This document shows positions 51,823 through 60,586 of a DNA stretch of 64,000 nt, one piece after another. The notes beneath the pieces are model-generated. The model saw only the letters and a program-made list of their open reading frames with translations. It was not told the origin of the DNA and did no database searches. The stretch covers positions 1,860,001 through 1,924,000 of the forward strand of contig NZ_JBEXAC010000002.1 of assembly GCF_040567655.1 (NCBI RefSeq), in the 5' to 3' direction. This DNA is from Chitinophaga sp. H8 (GTDB lineage Bacteria > Bacteroidota > Bacteroidia > Chitinophagales > Chitinophagaceae). Within the stretch, counting starts at the first letter, position 1. Each line of letters opens with the position of its first letter. The translations under genes and the position numbers were made by a program.

Positions 51823-52644
51823 TTACAGTCCCCCGATCACCGCTGCGAAAATGGCACTCAGCTTTTTGTCTGCTTTGCCGGCAACGGCAATAATTTCTTC
51901 GATAGAAACGGGCTGAAGATGATCCGGGTCACACTCATCGGTGATGACAGAAACGGTAGCACAGGGAAGCTGTATCTGGTTGGCTACAATTACTTCCGGT
52001 ACGGTGCTCATCCCCACCAGGTCGGCACCTATGGTGCGTAAAAAGCGGTATTCTGCCCTGGTTTCCAGGTTGGGTCCCATAACAGCAGCGTAGGTTCCTT
52101 TTTTGAGAGACACCCCGTGTTGAAGCGCCGCTTGCTGTAACAGGCTGCCCAATGTTTTATCGTACGGACAGCTCATATCCGGGAAACGGGGGCCAAAAGC
52201 TGGCGAATGAAGCCCTCTCAGCGGGTTTTCCGGTTGCAGGTTGATATGATCGTCCAGCAGGATGAGATCGCCTTTTTTAAAGTCGGGATGCATACCACCG
52301 GCAGCATTGCTGAGCAGCAGTTGCTGTATACCCAGTGCTTTCATCACCCGGATAGGGAAGGTGATCTGCTGCATGCTATAACCTTCGTAATAATGAAAAC
52401 GCCCCTGCATGGCAATTACCGGTACGTTGTTGACCCGTCCAAAAATAAGATGACCTTTATGGGATTCTACAGTAGCTTCCGGAAAATGGGGAATGTCCTG
52501 GTAAGCAATACTTTTTTCAACCTGAATATGCTGTACCAGCTGTCCGAGACCAGTGCCCAGCACAATGCCTACCCTGGCATGATGAAAATTGAACTGTTCG
52601 AGGTACGTACGGGCTTCGGCTATTTGTTGTAATAATATATCCAT
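51823..52644 (-). CDS. Purine nucleoside phosphorylase
   Basis: The product has 273 residues of the trimeric PNP family (PNP/MTAP type). Seen motifs: GIVLGTGLG (phosphate-binding), MQGRFHYYEGYSM, LLLSNAAGGMHPDF, AAVMGPNLETRAEYRFL, LVGMSTVPEVIVANQ and SVITDECDPDHL (Asn/Glu purine recognition region). It cleaves inosine and guanosine to base and ribose 1-phosphate in purine salvage. No operon partner; the palindromic element lies downstream. Confidence 0.95.
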   Translation of the reverse strand: MDILLQQIAEARTYLEQFNFHHARVGIVLGTGLGQLVQHIQVEKSIAYQDIPHFPEATVESHKGHLIFGRVNNVPVIAMQGRFHYYEGYSMQQITFPIRVMKALGIQQLLLSNAAGGMHPDFKKGDLILLDDHINLQPENPLRGLHSPAFGPRFPDMSCPYDKTLGSLLQQAALQHGVSLKKGTYAAVMGPNLETRAEYRFLRTIGADLVGMSTVPEVIVANQIQLPCATVSVITDECDPDHLQPVSIEEIIAVAGKADKKLSAIFAAVIGGL

Positions 52645-52704
52645 GCGGGTGATAATTTTGCCGCAAGATAAAACTAAACCATGCAGGATGCATGACGGAA
52701 AGGG

Positions 52705-53493
52705 TTAATTTCCTTTACGGGCAATGCGATAGAACAAAGGAGGAAGGATGCGTTTGATCCACAGTAACCACTTTTCTTCTCCCGCAATCAATACGCTTTT
52801 TTTCCGGCGCCGGATAGCCCGTATGATTTTCCGGGCGCAGGTAGCTACCGGGATACCGTTGAGCTGGCCTTTATCCATTTGTCCGTGCGGCGCACCGGTA
52901 GCGGTGATGGCCGCAAGGGATAAAGGTGTATGTATTCTACCCGGACAAATCAGCGTGGTGTATAAATGCGGTATAGGTTGTTCTGTTTGCAGGGTTTCAA
53001 AGAAACCTTGCAGGGCATGCTTGGAGGCAGCATAGGCCGATCGCTGGGGATAACCGTATAATCCTGCCATACTGCTGATCACCACAATATGTCCGCTTTG
53101 CTGTAATTGAAACTGGGGTAATAATGCTTTGGTGAGTGCTACCGGGCCAAAGAAATTGGTTTCCATGATCAGGCGATCGATAGCCAGGGGCGTATCGATG
53201 ATTTTTGAGCGCTGGGTGACGCCTGCATTATTGATGAGGATATCTATCCGGTTGTAAAAGGAGCGGGCGGTAGCAGCCTGCGTAATTACCTGTGGCGTAT
53301 TGGTCATATCCATGGGCAATACCTGGCAATGTGGGGTGTGCGCCAGGCAAAGCTGCTGTACTGCCTCCAGGGCAGTGATATTACGCCCCGCCAGGATAAG
53401 CCTGGCCTGGCAGGCAGCAAACGACAGCGCCAGTTCCCTGCCTATGCCGGAACTGGCGCCTGTGATAAGTATAACTTTATTATTAAAATCCAT
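52705..53493 (-). CDS. Short-chain dehydrogenase/reductase (SDR family)
   Basis: The product has 262 residues. The NAD(P)-binding motif is ITGASSGIGREL (about 8-19), the structural motif NNAG follows, and the active site is VISSMAGLYGYPQRSAYAASKHA with the Ser, Tyr and Lys in place. The C-terminus (IRRRKKSVLIAGEEKWLLWI) is basic and hydrophobic, as in DltE/YqjQ-like SDRs. The substrate is unknown. Confidence 0.92.
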   Translation of the reverse strand: MDFNNKVILITGASSGIGRELALSFAACQARLILAGRNITALEAVQQLCLAHTPHCQVLPMDMTNTPQVITQAATARSFYNRIDILINNAGVTQRSKIIDTPLAIDRLIMETNFFGPVALTKALLPQFQLQQSGHIVVISSMAGLYGYPQRSAYAASKHALQGFFETLQTEQPIPHLYTTLICPGRIHTPLSLAAITATGAPHGQMDKGQLNGIPVATCARKIIRAIRRRKKSVLIAGEEKWLLWIKRILPPLFYRIARKGN

Positions 53494-53574
53494 CAGCCAT
53501 TTTTAGAGGCTTGCTGCAGGACAAGCTGTTGACAAGCATAAAGGTACTTGCAAAACAGGTTACTCCTGCGGGTT

Positions 53575-54192
53575 TTATGATTTTAATGAACGGATGTTAA
53601 TGTTTCTCCATAATACTTTAATACCACCACCGGAATGGATCTGTAAAGCGATTTGTCCGCTGATAGCACCGATTTTTTCATCGTCCAGCTTAATCATTTC
53701 CTGACCATTTAACCAGGTCGTTACTTCATTACCTACTACCCGGATCTTCATGGTATTCCACTGGCCCATTTTCAGGAACTTGTCTTTTTCTTTATCTGGT
53801 TGGATCAACCAGCCACGGCCATAAGACTCGTAGATACCACCGGTATTGTTGCCTGGAGGAGCTACTTCTGCCTGCCAGCCTGCTATTTTGGTACCATCGA
53901 GGGAAGAGTGGAAAAATACCCCACTATTACCATCTGCTTCCTGTTTAAATTCCAGGGTCAGTTCAAAATCTTTATACTGCTTGTCGGAAGCCAGGTAGCC
54001 GTATTCTTTGTCCGGGCCGCTTTCGCAGATCAGTAAACCTTTTTCCACATACCATTTTTCAGTACCGTGAATTTTCCAGCCATCCAGGTTCTTACCATTG
54101 AACATGGACTGTGCTTTTTGCGCAAAAGTAGCTGTGCTGGCGAGTAACAGTCCAGCTCCTAGTATCCATGCCTTTAAAGTCAATTTTTTCAT
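53575..54192 (-). CDS. Secreted single-domain DUF1080 protein
   Basis: The product has 205 residues with a signal peptide (AWILGAGLLLASTATFAQ) and one DUF1080 domain (MFNGKNLDGWKIHGTEKW, NSGVFFHSSLDGT, WNTMKIRVVGNEVTTWLNGQ, GQIALQIHSGGGIKVLWRNI). Family members bind or hydrolyse (3-keto-)glycosides in the periplasm or outside the cell. It is a relative of the two-domain protein at 39814-41190, more similar to its N-terminal domain in the QLHSGGG-type ending. A simple one-gene unit. Confidence 0.93.
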   Translation of the reverse strand: MKKLTLKAWILGAGLLLASTATFAQKAQSMFNGKNLDGWKIHGTEKWYVEKGLLICESGPDKEYGYLASDKQYKDFELTLEFKQEADGNSGVFFHSSLDGTKIAGWQAEVAPPGNNTGGIYESYGRGWLIQPDKEKDKFLKMGQWNTMKIRVVGNEVTTWLNGQEMIKLDDEKIGAISGQIALQIHSGGGIKVLWRNINIRSLKS

Positions 54193-54350
54193 ATAGTTGA
54201 TTATTTCAGTTGTTTGCTTTGGAGTGGAGAAAGATAGAAAGATATTTTCTTTTTTTATAGCTGGTGGGGTACTGTTTTAGCAATATTTTAACTTGTTTGT
54301 TCAGCAGGAGTCAGCAGTTGCCTGGGGAATAGGGGGATTATGCTATTAAA

Positions 54351-54391
54351 AAGGGGCTAACCGGAAAGCATGTTGCTTTGGTTAGCCCCTT
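54351..54391 (-). terminator. Terminator after rny
   Basis: The arms aaggggctaacc/ggttagcccctt (54351-54362 with 54380-54391) enclose a further aaagca/tgcttt stem with a two-base bulge. On the minus strand a T-run follows. It lies just past the rny stop at 54410. Confidence 0.9.
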
Positions 54392-54409
54392 CGGTATTTT
54401 TCTGTAAGA

Positions 54410-55975
54410 TTATCTGGCGATGTTCACAGCTCTCTTTTCACGGATGACTGTTACTTTGATCTGACCGGGATATTGCATCTCTGTTTGGATCTTGGTAGCG
54501 ATTTCAAATGACAGGCGGTCTGCATCCTCATCAGTTACTTTATCACTTTCCACAATTACGCGCAGTTCACGACCTGCCTGGATAGCATAGGCTTTTTCCA
54601 CCCCTTCATGTGCCAAAGCGAGGTTTTCCAGGTCTTTAATCCTTTGCAGGTAGCTTTGCATGATTTCGCGGCGGGCGCCGGGACGGGCACCGCTGATGGC
54701 ATCACAAGCCTGCACGATAGGGGAAATCACATATTGCATTTCCATTTCATCATGGTGGGCGCCGATCGCGTTCACTACAGCAGCATGCTCACCATATTTT
54801 TCGGCCAGTTTGGCACCCAGCAGGGCGTGGCTCAGTTCAGTTTCTTCATCCGGTACTTTACCAATGTCATGCAGTAAGCCTGCACGTTTGGCCAGTTTGG
54901 GGTTTAAGCCCAGTTCTGCCGCCATTACCGCACAGAGGTTGGCGGTTTCTTTGGAGTGCATCAGCAGGTTTTGTCCATAAGAAGAACGGAAACGCATTTT
55001 ACCTACCAGGCGTACCAGTTCTTTATGTAAACCATGTATACCCAGCTCGATAACGGTTCTTTCCCCGATATCCATTACCTGTTCTTCCAGTTGTTTCTTG
55101 GTTTTCTCCACTACTTCCTCAATACGGGCAGGGTGGATACGGCCATCCTGTACCAGGCGCTGTAAAGACAGGCGGGCAACTTCACGGCGTAACGGGTCAA
55201 AAGAAGATAATACGATTGCTTCAGGGGTATCATCTACAATCAGGTCTACACCGGTAGCCGCCTCAATAGCGCGGATATTACGACCTTCACGGCCAATGAT
55301 CTGACCTTTGATCTCATCACTTTCCAGGGTAAATACAGTAATGGTATTTTCGATCGTTTGTTCAGCAGCAGTACGCTGAATAGATTGGATAATGATCTTT
55401 TTGGCCTCTTTATTAGCTTTGGCCTTTGCATCTTCAATAATCTCCTGAATGTGGGAAAGCGCCTGAGAGCGGGCTTCTTCTTTCAGACTTTCAATTAACT
55501 GGTGCCTTGCTTCCTCGGCGGTAAGGGCGGCTACTTTTTCCAGGCGGCGGATATGCTCTTCCTGATGTTTTTCCAGTTCGGTACGTTTGATGGTGACTAA
55601 TTCCATCTGGCGATTGAGGGTTTCCTTAATGGCATCATTCTCATTCACCTGTTTCTGTACCTGTTCATTTTTTTGGTTAAGGGCTTGTTCTTTTTGCTTG
55701 ATACGGTTTTCTGAGTCTACCAGCTTCTGATTGCGTTGCAGCACTTCTTTATCATGCTCACTCTTCATCTGCAGATATTTTTCTTTGGCTTCCAGCAACT
55801 TGTCCTTTTTCAGGTTCTCGGCACTAATCTGTGCATCTGCAATAAGTTTCTGCGCTTGTAACTCGGCTTCCTGTATCTTTTGCTGTGTATTTTTGGCAAA
55901 AATCACCTTACCTAACACAATACCTATGATCAATGCCACCACCGCGGCTATTGTCGTAATAAGAGAGACATCCAT
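54410..55975 (-). CDS. rny: Ribonuclease Y
   Basis: The product has 521 residues, the normal length. An N-terminal membrane anchor (about 4-24, [20 protein letters not shown]) is followed by a long coiled coil (about 30-205), a KH RNA-binding domain (about 212-275, [20 protein letters not shown]) and an HD domain (about 335-430, with LLHDIGK, His369-Asp370). RNase Y starts mRNA decay at the membrane. Here it is a separate unit downstream of the HicBA pair and the pheT/zapA genes, all on the minus strand. Confidence 0.97.
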   Translation of the reverse strand: MDVSLITTIAAVVALIIGIVLGKVIFAKNTQQKIQEAELQAQKLIADAQISAENLKKDKLLEAKEKYLQMKSEHDKEVLQRNQKLVDSENRIKQKEQALNQKNEQVQKQVNENDAIKETLNRQMELVTIKRTELEKHQEEHIRRLEKVAALTAEEARHQLIESLKEEARSQALSHIQEIIEDAKAKANKEAKKIIIQSIQRTAAEQTIENTITVFTLESDEIKGQIIGREGRNIRAIEAATGVDLIVDDTPEAIVLSSFDPLRREVARLSLQRLVQDGRIHPARIEEVVEKTKKQLEEQVMDIGERTVIELGIHGLHKELVRLVGKMRFRSSYGQNLLMHSKETANLCAVMAAELGLNPKLAKRAGLLHDIGKVPDEETELSHALLGAKLAEKYGEHAAVVNAIGAHHDEMEMQYVISPIVQACDAISGARPGARREIMQSYLQRIKDLENLALAHEGVEKAYAIQAGRELRVIVESDKVTDEDADRLSFEIATKIQTEMQYPGQIKVTVIREKRAVNIAR

Positions 55976-56204
55976 ACAAAAATTTTAAACTTTATTTATG
56001 TTGCATTCCCTGTTCCGCAGACCCATTCCTTGGTTGTAGGTTGTAGGTTGGGGGGAGAATAGACCCGCGAAAATACAAAAAAATAGCTGCAAAGCAGCAG
56101 GGGAGTTATGATAATGAATAATTTAGTGAAAGTAAAGCATATTAAGGGCTGATTATGAAGGGGTAATCACTAGTGGCAGTACTGTGGGAGGGGGATTGGG
56201 GGAG

Positions 56205-56447
56205 TCATCCAAAAAGTTCCTGCATTAATTCATCCTTGGTTTTATCAAGATGGGAAGCTACATCAGTGAGGATGGCGGATAAAGTTCCAATTTTTAAAGG
56301 GTCATGATTGGGAACGGTGATATGGTGCTGTCCGGGAGAATCGGTGGTCAGCCTGATATGACTGCCGGTTTGCCTGGTTATAGTATATCCGTAGGGCTTT
56401 AGGTATTTAATCAGATCATGTCCGGTAATATCGCGGGGGATTCTCAT
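56205..56447 (-). CDS. hicA: HicA-type toxin
   Basis: The product has 80 residues with the dsRNA-binding-like HicA fold: GHDLIKYLKPYGYTITRQ, the catalytic TGSHIRLT (His30), HHITVPNHDPLKIGTLSAIL. HicA toxins cleave mRNA and are neutralised by HicB. The start codon overlaps the end of the HicB gene by 4 bases (ATGA), so translation is coupled. The pair is small but intact. Confidence 0.88.
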   Translation of the reverse strand: MRIPRDITGHDLIKYLKPYGYTITRQTGSHIRLTTDSPGQHHITVPNHDPLKIGTLSAILTDVASHLDKTKDELMQELFG

Positions 56448-56647
56448 GCGGCTATTACTTCCTCCCGTACAATATGTAATCGGATAATTCTTTTTATACC
56501 ATCATCAAAATGACAATGAACAGCATCAATTACGGCTACTTTCAAGGCTTCGATTGTTTCTGCCTGAGTGAAAATAGATATCCCTAATCCTTTAGCGATA
56601 TAACCACCTTCCGGGCTTTCTTCCACCATAAAAATCAACTCTTCCAT
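56444..56647 (-). CDS. hicB: HicB-type antitoxin, short form
   Basis: The product has 67 residues from the ATG at 56647; a TTG 18 bases upstream is less likely. The partly degenerate RNase H-like HicB fold is seen (LIFMVEESPEGGYIAKGLGI, SIFTQAETIEALKVAVIDAV). Unlike longer HicB proteins it has no C-terminal helix-turn-helix or ribbon-helix-helix domain, so it may not bind DNA itself. The antitoxin gene comes first in the transcript, the less common order for classic hicAB. Confidence 0.85.
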   Translation of the reverse strand: MEELIFMVEESPEGGYIAKGLGISIFTQAETIEALKVAVIDAVHCHFDDGIKRIIRLHIVREEVIAA

Positions 56648-56726
56648 AAATAATACTTTTAGCAAATATAACCTTTTATGTTTGTTCTCCCAAACGCAGC
56701 GCAGTGCCGTGCATGGCGCCTTCCCT

Positions 56727-57020
56727 TTATTTCAGATTTTCGTTCAGTAGTTCTTCCAGGCGTTGCAGTTTTTCCTGGAGAAAGGGAGCATTACCTGCCT
56801 GGGCTTTGCCACCGCTGGTTACTGGATGGGTGGCATACATGATCAGGGCCATAGCGATATAGTCCTGGAGGTCCTTGCCGGCATAGGCGGTTTTAAATTC
56901 AACGATCTTATCGTTCACCTCTTTCATGATACGGCGTACTTCTTCCTCTTCTTCCGGTTTGATCTTGATCCGGTAAGAACGGTCGGCAACCACAATGTTG
57001 ACAGGAATGAGATTATCCAT
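56727..57020 (-). CDS. zapA: Cell division protein ZapA
   Basis: The product has 97 residues from the ATG at 57020. It has the ZapA globular head (LIPVNIVVADRSYRIKIKPE, EEEEEVRRIMKEVNDKIVEF, DYIAMALIMYATH) and a C-terminal coiled coil (LQEKLQRLEELLNENLK). ZapA bundles FtsZ protofilaments at mid-cell. The coiled-coil gene immediately upstream may encode a partner. Confidence 0.9.
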   Translation of the reverse strand: MDNLIPVNIVVADRSYRIKIKPEEEEEVRRIMKEVNDKIVEFKTAYAGKDLQDYIAMALIMYATHPVTSGGKAQAGNAPFLQEKLQRLEELLNENLK

Positions 57021-57087
57021 AAAATGGTCAATTAATAATGGCAAATAAGTGCGCCATTATGATGAAGGTGTAAAATATGTACTGTTG

Positions 57088-57396
57088 TTATCCGTTCAGC
57101 ATGGCAATGCAGCGGTCAATCTCTTTGATGTAGTCATTGATTTTGCCGCGGATCTCTTTTTTAAAAGCATCGTCTTCTGATATGGAAGCAGGAGCACCCT
57201 GGGCGGCATCGGCAATTTTCATCAGCCGGAGGCGGTCTTCCAGGGAAGCCAGCGCCTGTTGCTGCGTAGCAATTTCTTTGCGTTGGGTATTTACTTCCTC
57301 TTTCAGCAATACATTTTCAGACTGCACCAGTTGCATTTTTTTGAGCAACAGGTGCAGTTTGTCTTCAATCCGTTGTATGTATTGGTCAAGTACCAT
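57088..57396 (-). CDS. Small coiled-coil protein between pheT and zapA
   Basis: The product has 102 residues from the ATG at 57396, which sits one base from the pheT stop. Residues about 5-60 form a heptad coiled coil (QYIQRIEDKLHLLLKKMQLV, NVLLKEEVNTQRKEIATQQQ), followed by a flexible part and a C-terminal helix (IRGKINDYIKEIDRCIAMLN). It looks like a ZapB-type or similar division scaffold, based on shape and position before zapA, not on a firm family match. Translational coupling with pheT is likely. Confidence 0.8.
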   Translation of the reverse strand: MVLDQYIQRIEDKLHLLLKKMQLVQSENVLLKEEVNTQRKEIATQQQALASLEDRLRLMKIADAAQGAPASISEDDAFKKEIRGKINDYIKEIDRCIAMLNG

Positions 57397-57397
57397 A

Positions 57398-59827
57398 TTA
57401 TTTTCTGATCCCTGCCTGCAGCTGGGTCTCAAATGTTTTGATCAGCTTATCCATTACACCATCAATTTCCTTGTCGGTGAGGGTCTTTTGCGGATCCTGG
57501 AAGGTAAAGCTCACCGCGTAGGATTTTTTATTGACACCCAGTTTCTCACTTTCAAAAACGTCGAATAAGTTAATATGTTGTAACAGAGGCGATTTCACTG
57601 CGCGGGTAGCGGCTTCCACTGCTGCAAACTTCACTTGTTTGTCCAGCACCAGGGCCAGGTCCCTGCGTACTGCCGGGAATTTTGGAATTTCCTTGTAAAA
57701 GTTATCATTTTTTTGCAGTAATGCCAGGATATTATTCCAGTTGAAATCGGCAAACCATACGGCCTGTTTGATATCAAACTGTTTCAGCTTTTGTGCTGCC
57801 ACTCCGCCCAGTGTTACTACCGGCTGGTTTTTTACTTTGATTTCCCACGCAGGCTGCAGGCTGGCAGACTCGCTTTCTGCCCATTGCAGTTGGGAGAAGC
57901 CGAGCTGTGCCAGTACATTAATAACAAACCCTTTCAGGAAGTAGAAATCTACCGGGCTGGATTTGTGGATCCATGTTTCGGCAGTCTGTTGTCCGGTGAG
58001 GTATAAACAGATATGATCATCTTCCTGATATCCTTTGGCAGCCACTTTATAGGTTTTGCCAAATTCGAAGAACAGGAGATTTTCATTTTTACGGTTTAAG
58101 TTATGTGCGATAGATTCCAGCCCGCTTTCCAGCATGGAAGGGCGCATCGCGTCGAGGTCGGCGCTGAGGCTGTTGATCATTTTTACGGTATGCTCCAGTA
58201 CCTCCGGTGTAAAGTATTTGCTGTTGGTGATAGAGTTGGTAAAAATTTCATGGAAGCCATTTGCCGCCAGGTAGTTGGACACTTTTTCGCGTACCCTTTC
58301 CTTATCGGGCTGCGCAGTAATCGCAGGCGCCATGACAATATGGGTGGGGATCTCAATATTATCGAGCCCGTCTACCCGCATTACTTCCTCTACGATATCG
58401 CAGGGCAGGGAAATGTCCGGTTTGCTGTAAGGTACGGTTACCTGTATCCCTTCCGGCGCCTCTTTGATTACTTCAAAGCCGAGGCTGGTCAGGATATTCT
58501 TTATTTTGGCCGGTTCGTATTGTTTGCCGCTCAGCTTGTGTATATAAGCATAGGAAACGTCTACCTTGGTTTTAGGCAACGGTTGCGGATATACATCAAT
58601 CACCTCGCTGGCAGCCTTGCCTCCAGCCAGTTCGCAGATCAGGGAAGCTGCCCTTTGCAGTACGAATACGGTATTGGAGATATCGACACCTTTTTCAAAG
58701 CGGGTAGCCGCATCCGTGCGCAGGCCATGGCGGAAAGAGGTAGCGCGTACACTGCCGGCGCTGAAAAATGCGCTTTCCAGGAAGATGCTGTGGGTAGCGT
58801 CGGTAACACCGGAGTGTAAGCCCCCGAATACCCCGGCTATGCACATGCCTTCGCCCGCACCATTGCAGATCATGAGGTCGGCCGCATCCAGTTTTCTTTC
58901 TTTTTCATCCAGGGTGGTAAACACCGTATCCTGGGGCAGGTTTCTTACCACTACCGCATTGCCTTTGATAGCATTGGCATCAAAAGCATGCAGGGGCTGC
59001 CCCGTTTCATGTAATATATAATTGGTGATATCTACAATATTATTGATAGGGCGAACACCGATGGCGGTAAGCCGGTCTTTTAACCAGGCCGGGGAAGGTG
59101 CTGTTTGTACGCCGGTAATGCTGATGCCGGCATAACGCGGACAGGCATCTGTATTTTCGATTGTTACGCTGATGGCCAGCGGGGTGTCTGCCTTAGGCAG
59201 CGCCTTTATTTCTGGCAGTTGTACCCGGTATTGCTGGGTGTTTTCAGCATTATTCAGGTAAGCACAAACATCGCGGGCCACGCCGATATGGCTCATCGCA
59301 TCCATACGGTTAGGGGTGAGTCCTATTTCGTATATCCAGTCCTGCGCAGGTTTAAACAGCTCACTGGCCAGGGTACCGGGTTGTAATGCTGCATCCAGAA
59401 CCAGGATACCCTCATGGCTGCTGCCCAGTCCTATTTCATCTTCTGCACAGATCATGCCCAGGCTTTCCTCTCCGCGTATTTTAGCCCGTTTCATGGTCAG
59501 CGGTTCTCCGCTGGATGGATAAATGGTAGTACCTACGGGGGCTACCACCACTTTTTGTCCTACGGCAACATTGGGAGCACCGCATACAATATGCAGGGGT
59601 TCGCCATTACCTATGTTAACGGTCGTCAGTTTTAATTTATCTGCATTAGGATGCTTTTCCGCGGTCAGTACTTCTCCTACTACTAATCCAGCCAGACTGC
59701 CCTTTACCGCTTCAAATTTTTCCAGGCTTTCTACCTCCAGGCCTATACGTGTTAAAATAACAGACAGTTCTTCCGGAGTGGGCTTTACCGGTAAATAATC
59801 ACATAACCAGTTGTACGAAATCGTCAT
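57398..59827 (-). CDS. pheT: Phenylalanine--tRNA ligase beta subunit
   Basis: The product has 809 residues, normal for the family. It has an EMAP-type tRNA-binding domain (about 40-150, LVVGEVLTAEKHPNADKLKL), the B3/B4 editing region (about 215-385, ITNYILHETGQPLHAFDANA), a B5 domain (about 410-480), the catalytic-like core and a C-terminal anticodon-binding FDX-ACB domain (FPAVRRDLALVLDKQVKFAA). It forms the alpha2-beta2 enzyme with PheS, whose gene is not in the window. It starts the minus-strand run pheT, coiled-coil gene, zapA. Confidence 0.97.
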   Translation of the reverse strand: MTISYNWLCDYLPVKPTPEELSVILTRIGLEVESLEKFEAVKGSLAGLVVGEVLTAEKHPNADKLKLTTVNIGNGEPLHIVCGAPNVAVGQKVVVAPVGTTIYPSSGEPLTMKRAKIRGEESLGMICAEDEIGLGSSHEGILVLDAALQPGTLASELFKPAQDWIYEIGLTPNRMDAMSHIGVARDVCAYLNNAENTQQYRVQLPEIKALPKADTPLAISVTIENTDACPRYAGISITGVQTAPSPAWLKDRLTAIGVRPINNIVDITNYILHETGQPLHAFDANAIKGNAVVVRNLPQDTVFTTLDEKERKLDAADLMICNGAGEGMCIAGVFGGLHSGVTDATHSIFLESAFFSAGSVRATSFRHGLRTDAATRFEKGVDISNTVFVLQRAASLICELAGGKAASEVIDVYPQPLPKTKVDVSYAYIHKLSGKQYEPAKIKNILTSLGFEVIKEAPEGIQVTVPYSKPDISLPCDIVEEVMRVDGLDNIEIPTHIVMAPAITAQPDKERVREKVSNYLAANGFHEIFTNSITNSKYFTPEVLEHTVKMINSLSADLDAMRPSMLESGLESIAHNLNRKNENLLFFEFGKTYKVAAKGYQEDDHICLYLTGQQTAETWIHKSSPVDFYFLKGFVINVLAQLGFSQLQWAESESASLQPAWEIKVKNQPVVTLGGVAAQKLKQFDIKQAVWFADFNWNNILALLQKNDNFYKEIPKFPAVRRDLALVLDKQVKFAAVEAATRAVKSPLLQHINLFDVFESEKLGVNKKSYAVSFTFQDPQKTLTDKEIDGVMDKLIKTFETQLQAGIRK

Positions 59828-59960
59828 TTGTCAGCTTGAATTTGCCTCTACCTTGAAATAAAGAGGTATATAATTGTTTGTAAATGAATTGCTTGTGTGT
59901 CTTTGAAGGCGTTAGTACCCCTCTTCTGGCAACGCGTAAAGTTAAGAGAAAAACTTTGAA

Positions 59961-59995
59961 GTTAGCTTTTAGCTGTTGGCTATTAGCTGTTAGCG
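59961..59995. repeat. Heptamer array, gttagct orientation
   Basis: Five units, gttagct, tttagct, gttggct, attagct and gttagcg, with exact period 7. The orientation is opposite to the arrays at 60104 and 60153. Confidence 0.85.
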
Positions 59996-60018
59996 GGGCG
60001 TGCAGCGCTATTTAGTAG

Positions 60019-60062
60019 GAGCTGCGAGCTTTGAGCTGCGAGCCACGAGCCACGAGCCACGG
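60019..60062. repeat. Heptamer array, gagcNNc family
   Basis: Six 7-base units follow each other: gagctgc, gagcttt, gagctgc, gagccac, gagccac, gagccac. The sequence family differs from the agctaac arrays but has the same period. Confidence 0.85.
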
Positions 60063-60103
60063 AGGTAGCTATTGGACGTTAGAAGTGCTATTACTGTTTA
60101 AAT

Positions 60104-60118
60104 AACAGCTAACAGCTT
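60104..60118. repeat. Short heptamer array, agctaac orientation
   Basis: The segment aacagctaacagctt holds two units and a half of the agctaac family. Confidence 0.7.
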
Positions 60119-60152
60119 TATTACAGCCCTGGTTTATCAAATAATGCAGGAG

Positions 60153-60187
60153 AGCTAAAGGCTAACTGCTAACAGCTAACAGCTTTA
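60153..60187. repeat. Heptamer array, agctaac orientation
   Basis: Five units, agctaaa, ggctaac, tgctaac, agctaac and agcttta, with exact period 7. The array can pair with the inverted array at 59961. Confidence 0.85.
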
Positions 60188-60257
60188 TTGCTGCTTGCGG
60201 CTTTTGTTAAATTACGAAACAGCGTCCAAACCCTTTAAATTGAAAATTCAAAGAAGA

Positions 60258-60379
60258 TGTGGAAAATCTTTTTGCACAAAGTTGTGTGAATAATCAGACC
60301 TTTGCTTATCGGTTTTTATGAGTTTTGGTGGATAACTGGGGTGTAGTCAGTGGATAACTGACATTTTGCTAGTGTATAA
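60258..60379 (+). other. Cluster of five DnaA-box-like 9-mers
   Basis: Compared with the consensus TGTGGATAA, the 9-mers are TGTGGAAAA (60258), TGTGAATAA (60285), GGTGGATAA (60327), AGTGGATAA (60349), each matching 8 of 9, and AGTGTATAA (60371), matching 7 of 9. All point the same way. The last three are 22 bases apart, about two helical turns. The cluster is followed by an A+T-rich segment and the replicative helicase gene. Confidence 0.5.
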
Positions 60380-60586
60380 CATGTGCGTGGAGCTTAATAA
60401 ATTTAATGACTTGGGGTAAGGGAATAAATGGAAAAATGCCTTTACCTTAGTTTTTACGGCTCCCAAAAAATTTACAATTTGTTAAAGTACCGTTAACATA
60501 GTGGCAGAGAAAAAATTGTACAGAGGAAACTAAGAGACCGGTTACAGTAACCATTTTCATAACATTTTTTAATACACTGACAATAA

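Larger units (their letters stand above)
59828..60586. other. Non-coding region between pheT and dnaB; candidate replication origin
   Basis: This 759-base divergent gap has no gene. It contains heptamer arrays at 59961-59995, 60019-60062, 60104-60118 and 60153-60187, then five DnaA-box-like 9-mers in the same orientation (60258-60379), then an A+T-rich stretch up to the dnaB start. Genes on the left for 8 kb (51823-59827) are all on the minus strand and those on the right are on the plus strand, the pattern expected when replication forks leave from this point. Confidence 0.5.

Noticed and set aside
58103..58819. 238-residue open frame on the plus strand
   Set aside because: It is antisense to pheT, whose domains are complete over this stretch.
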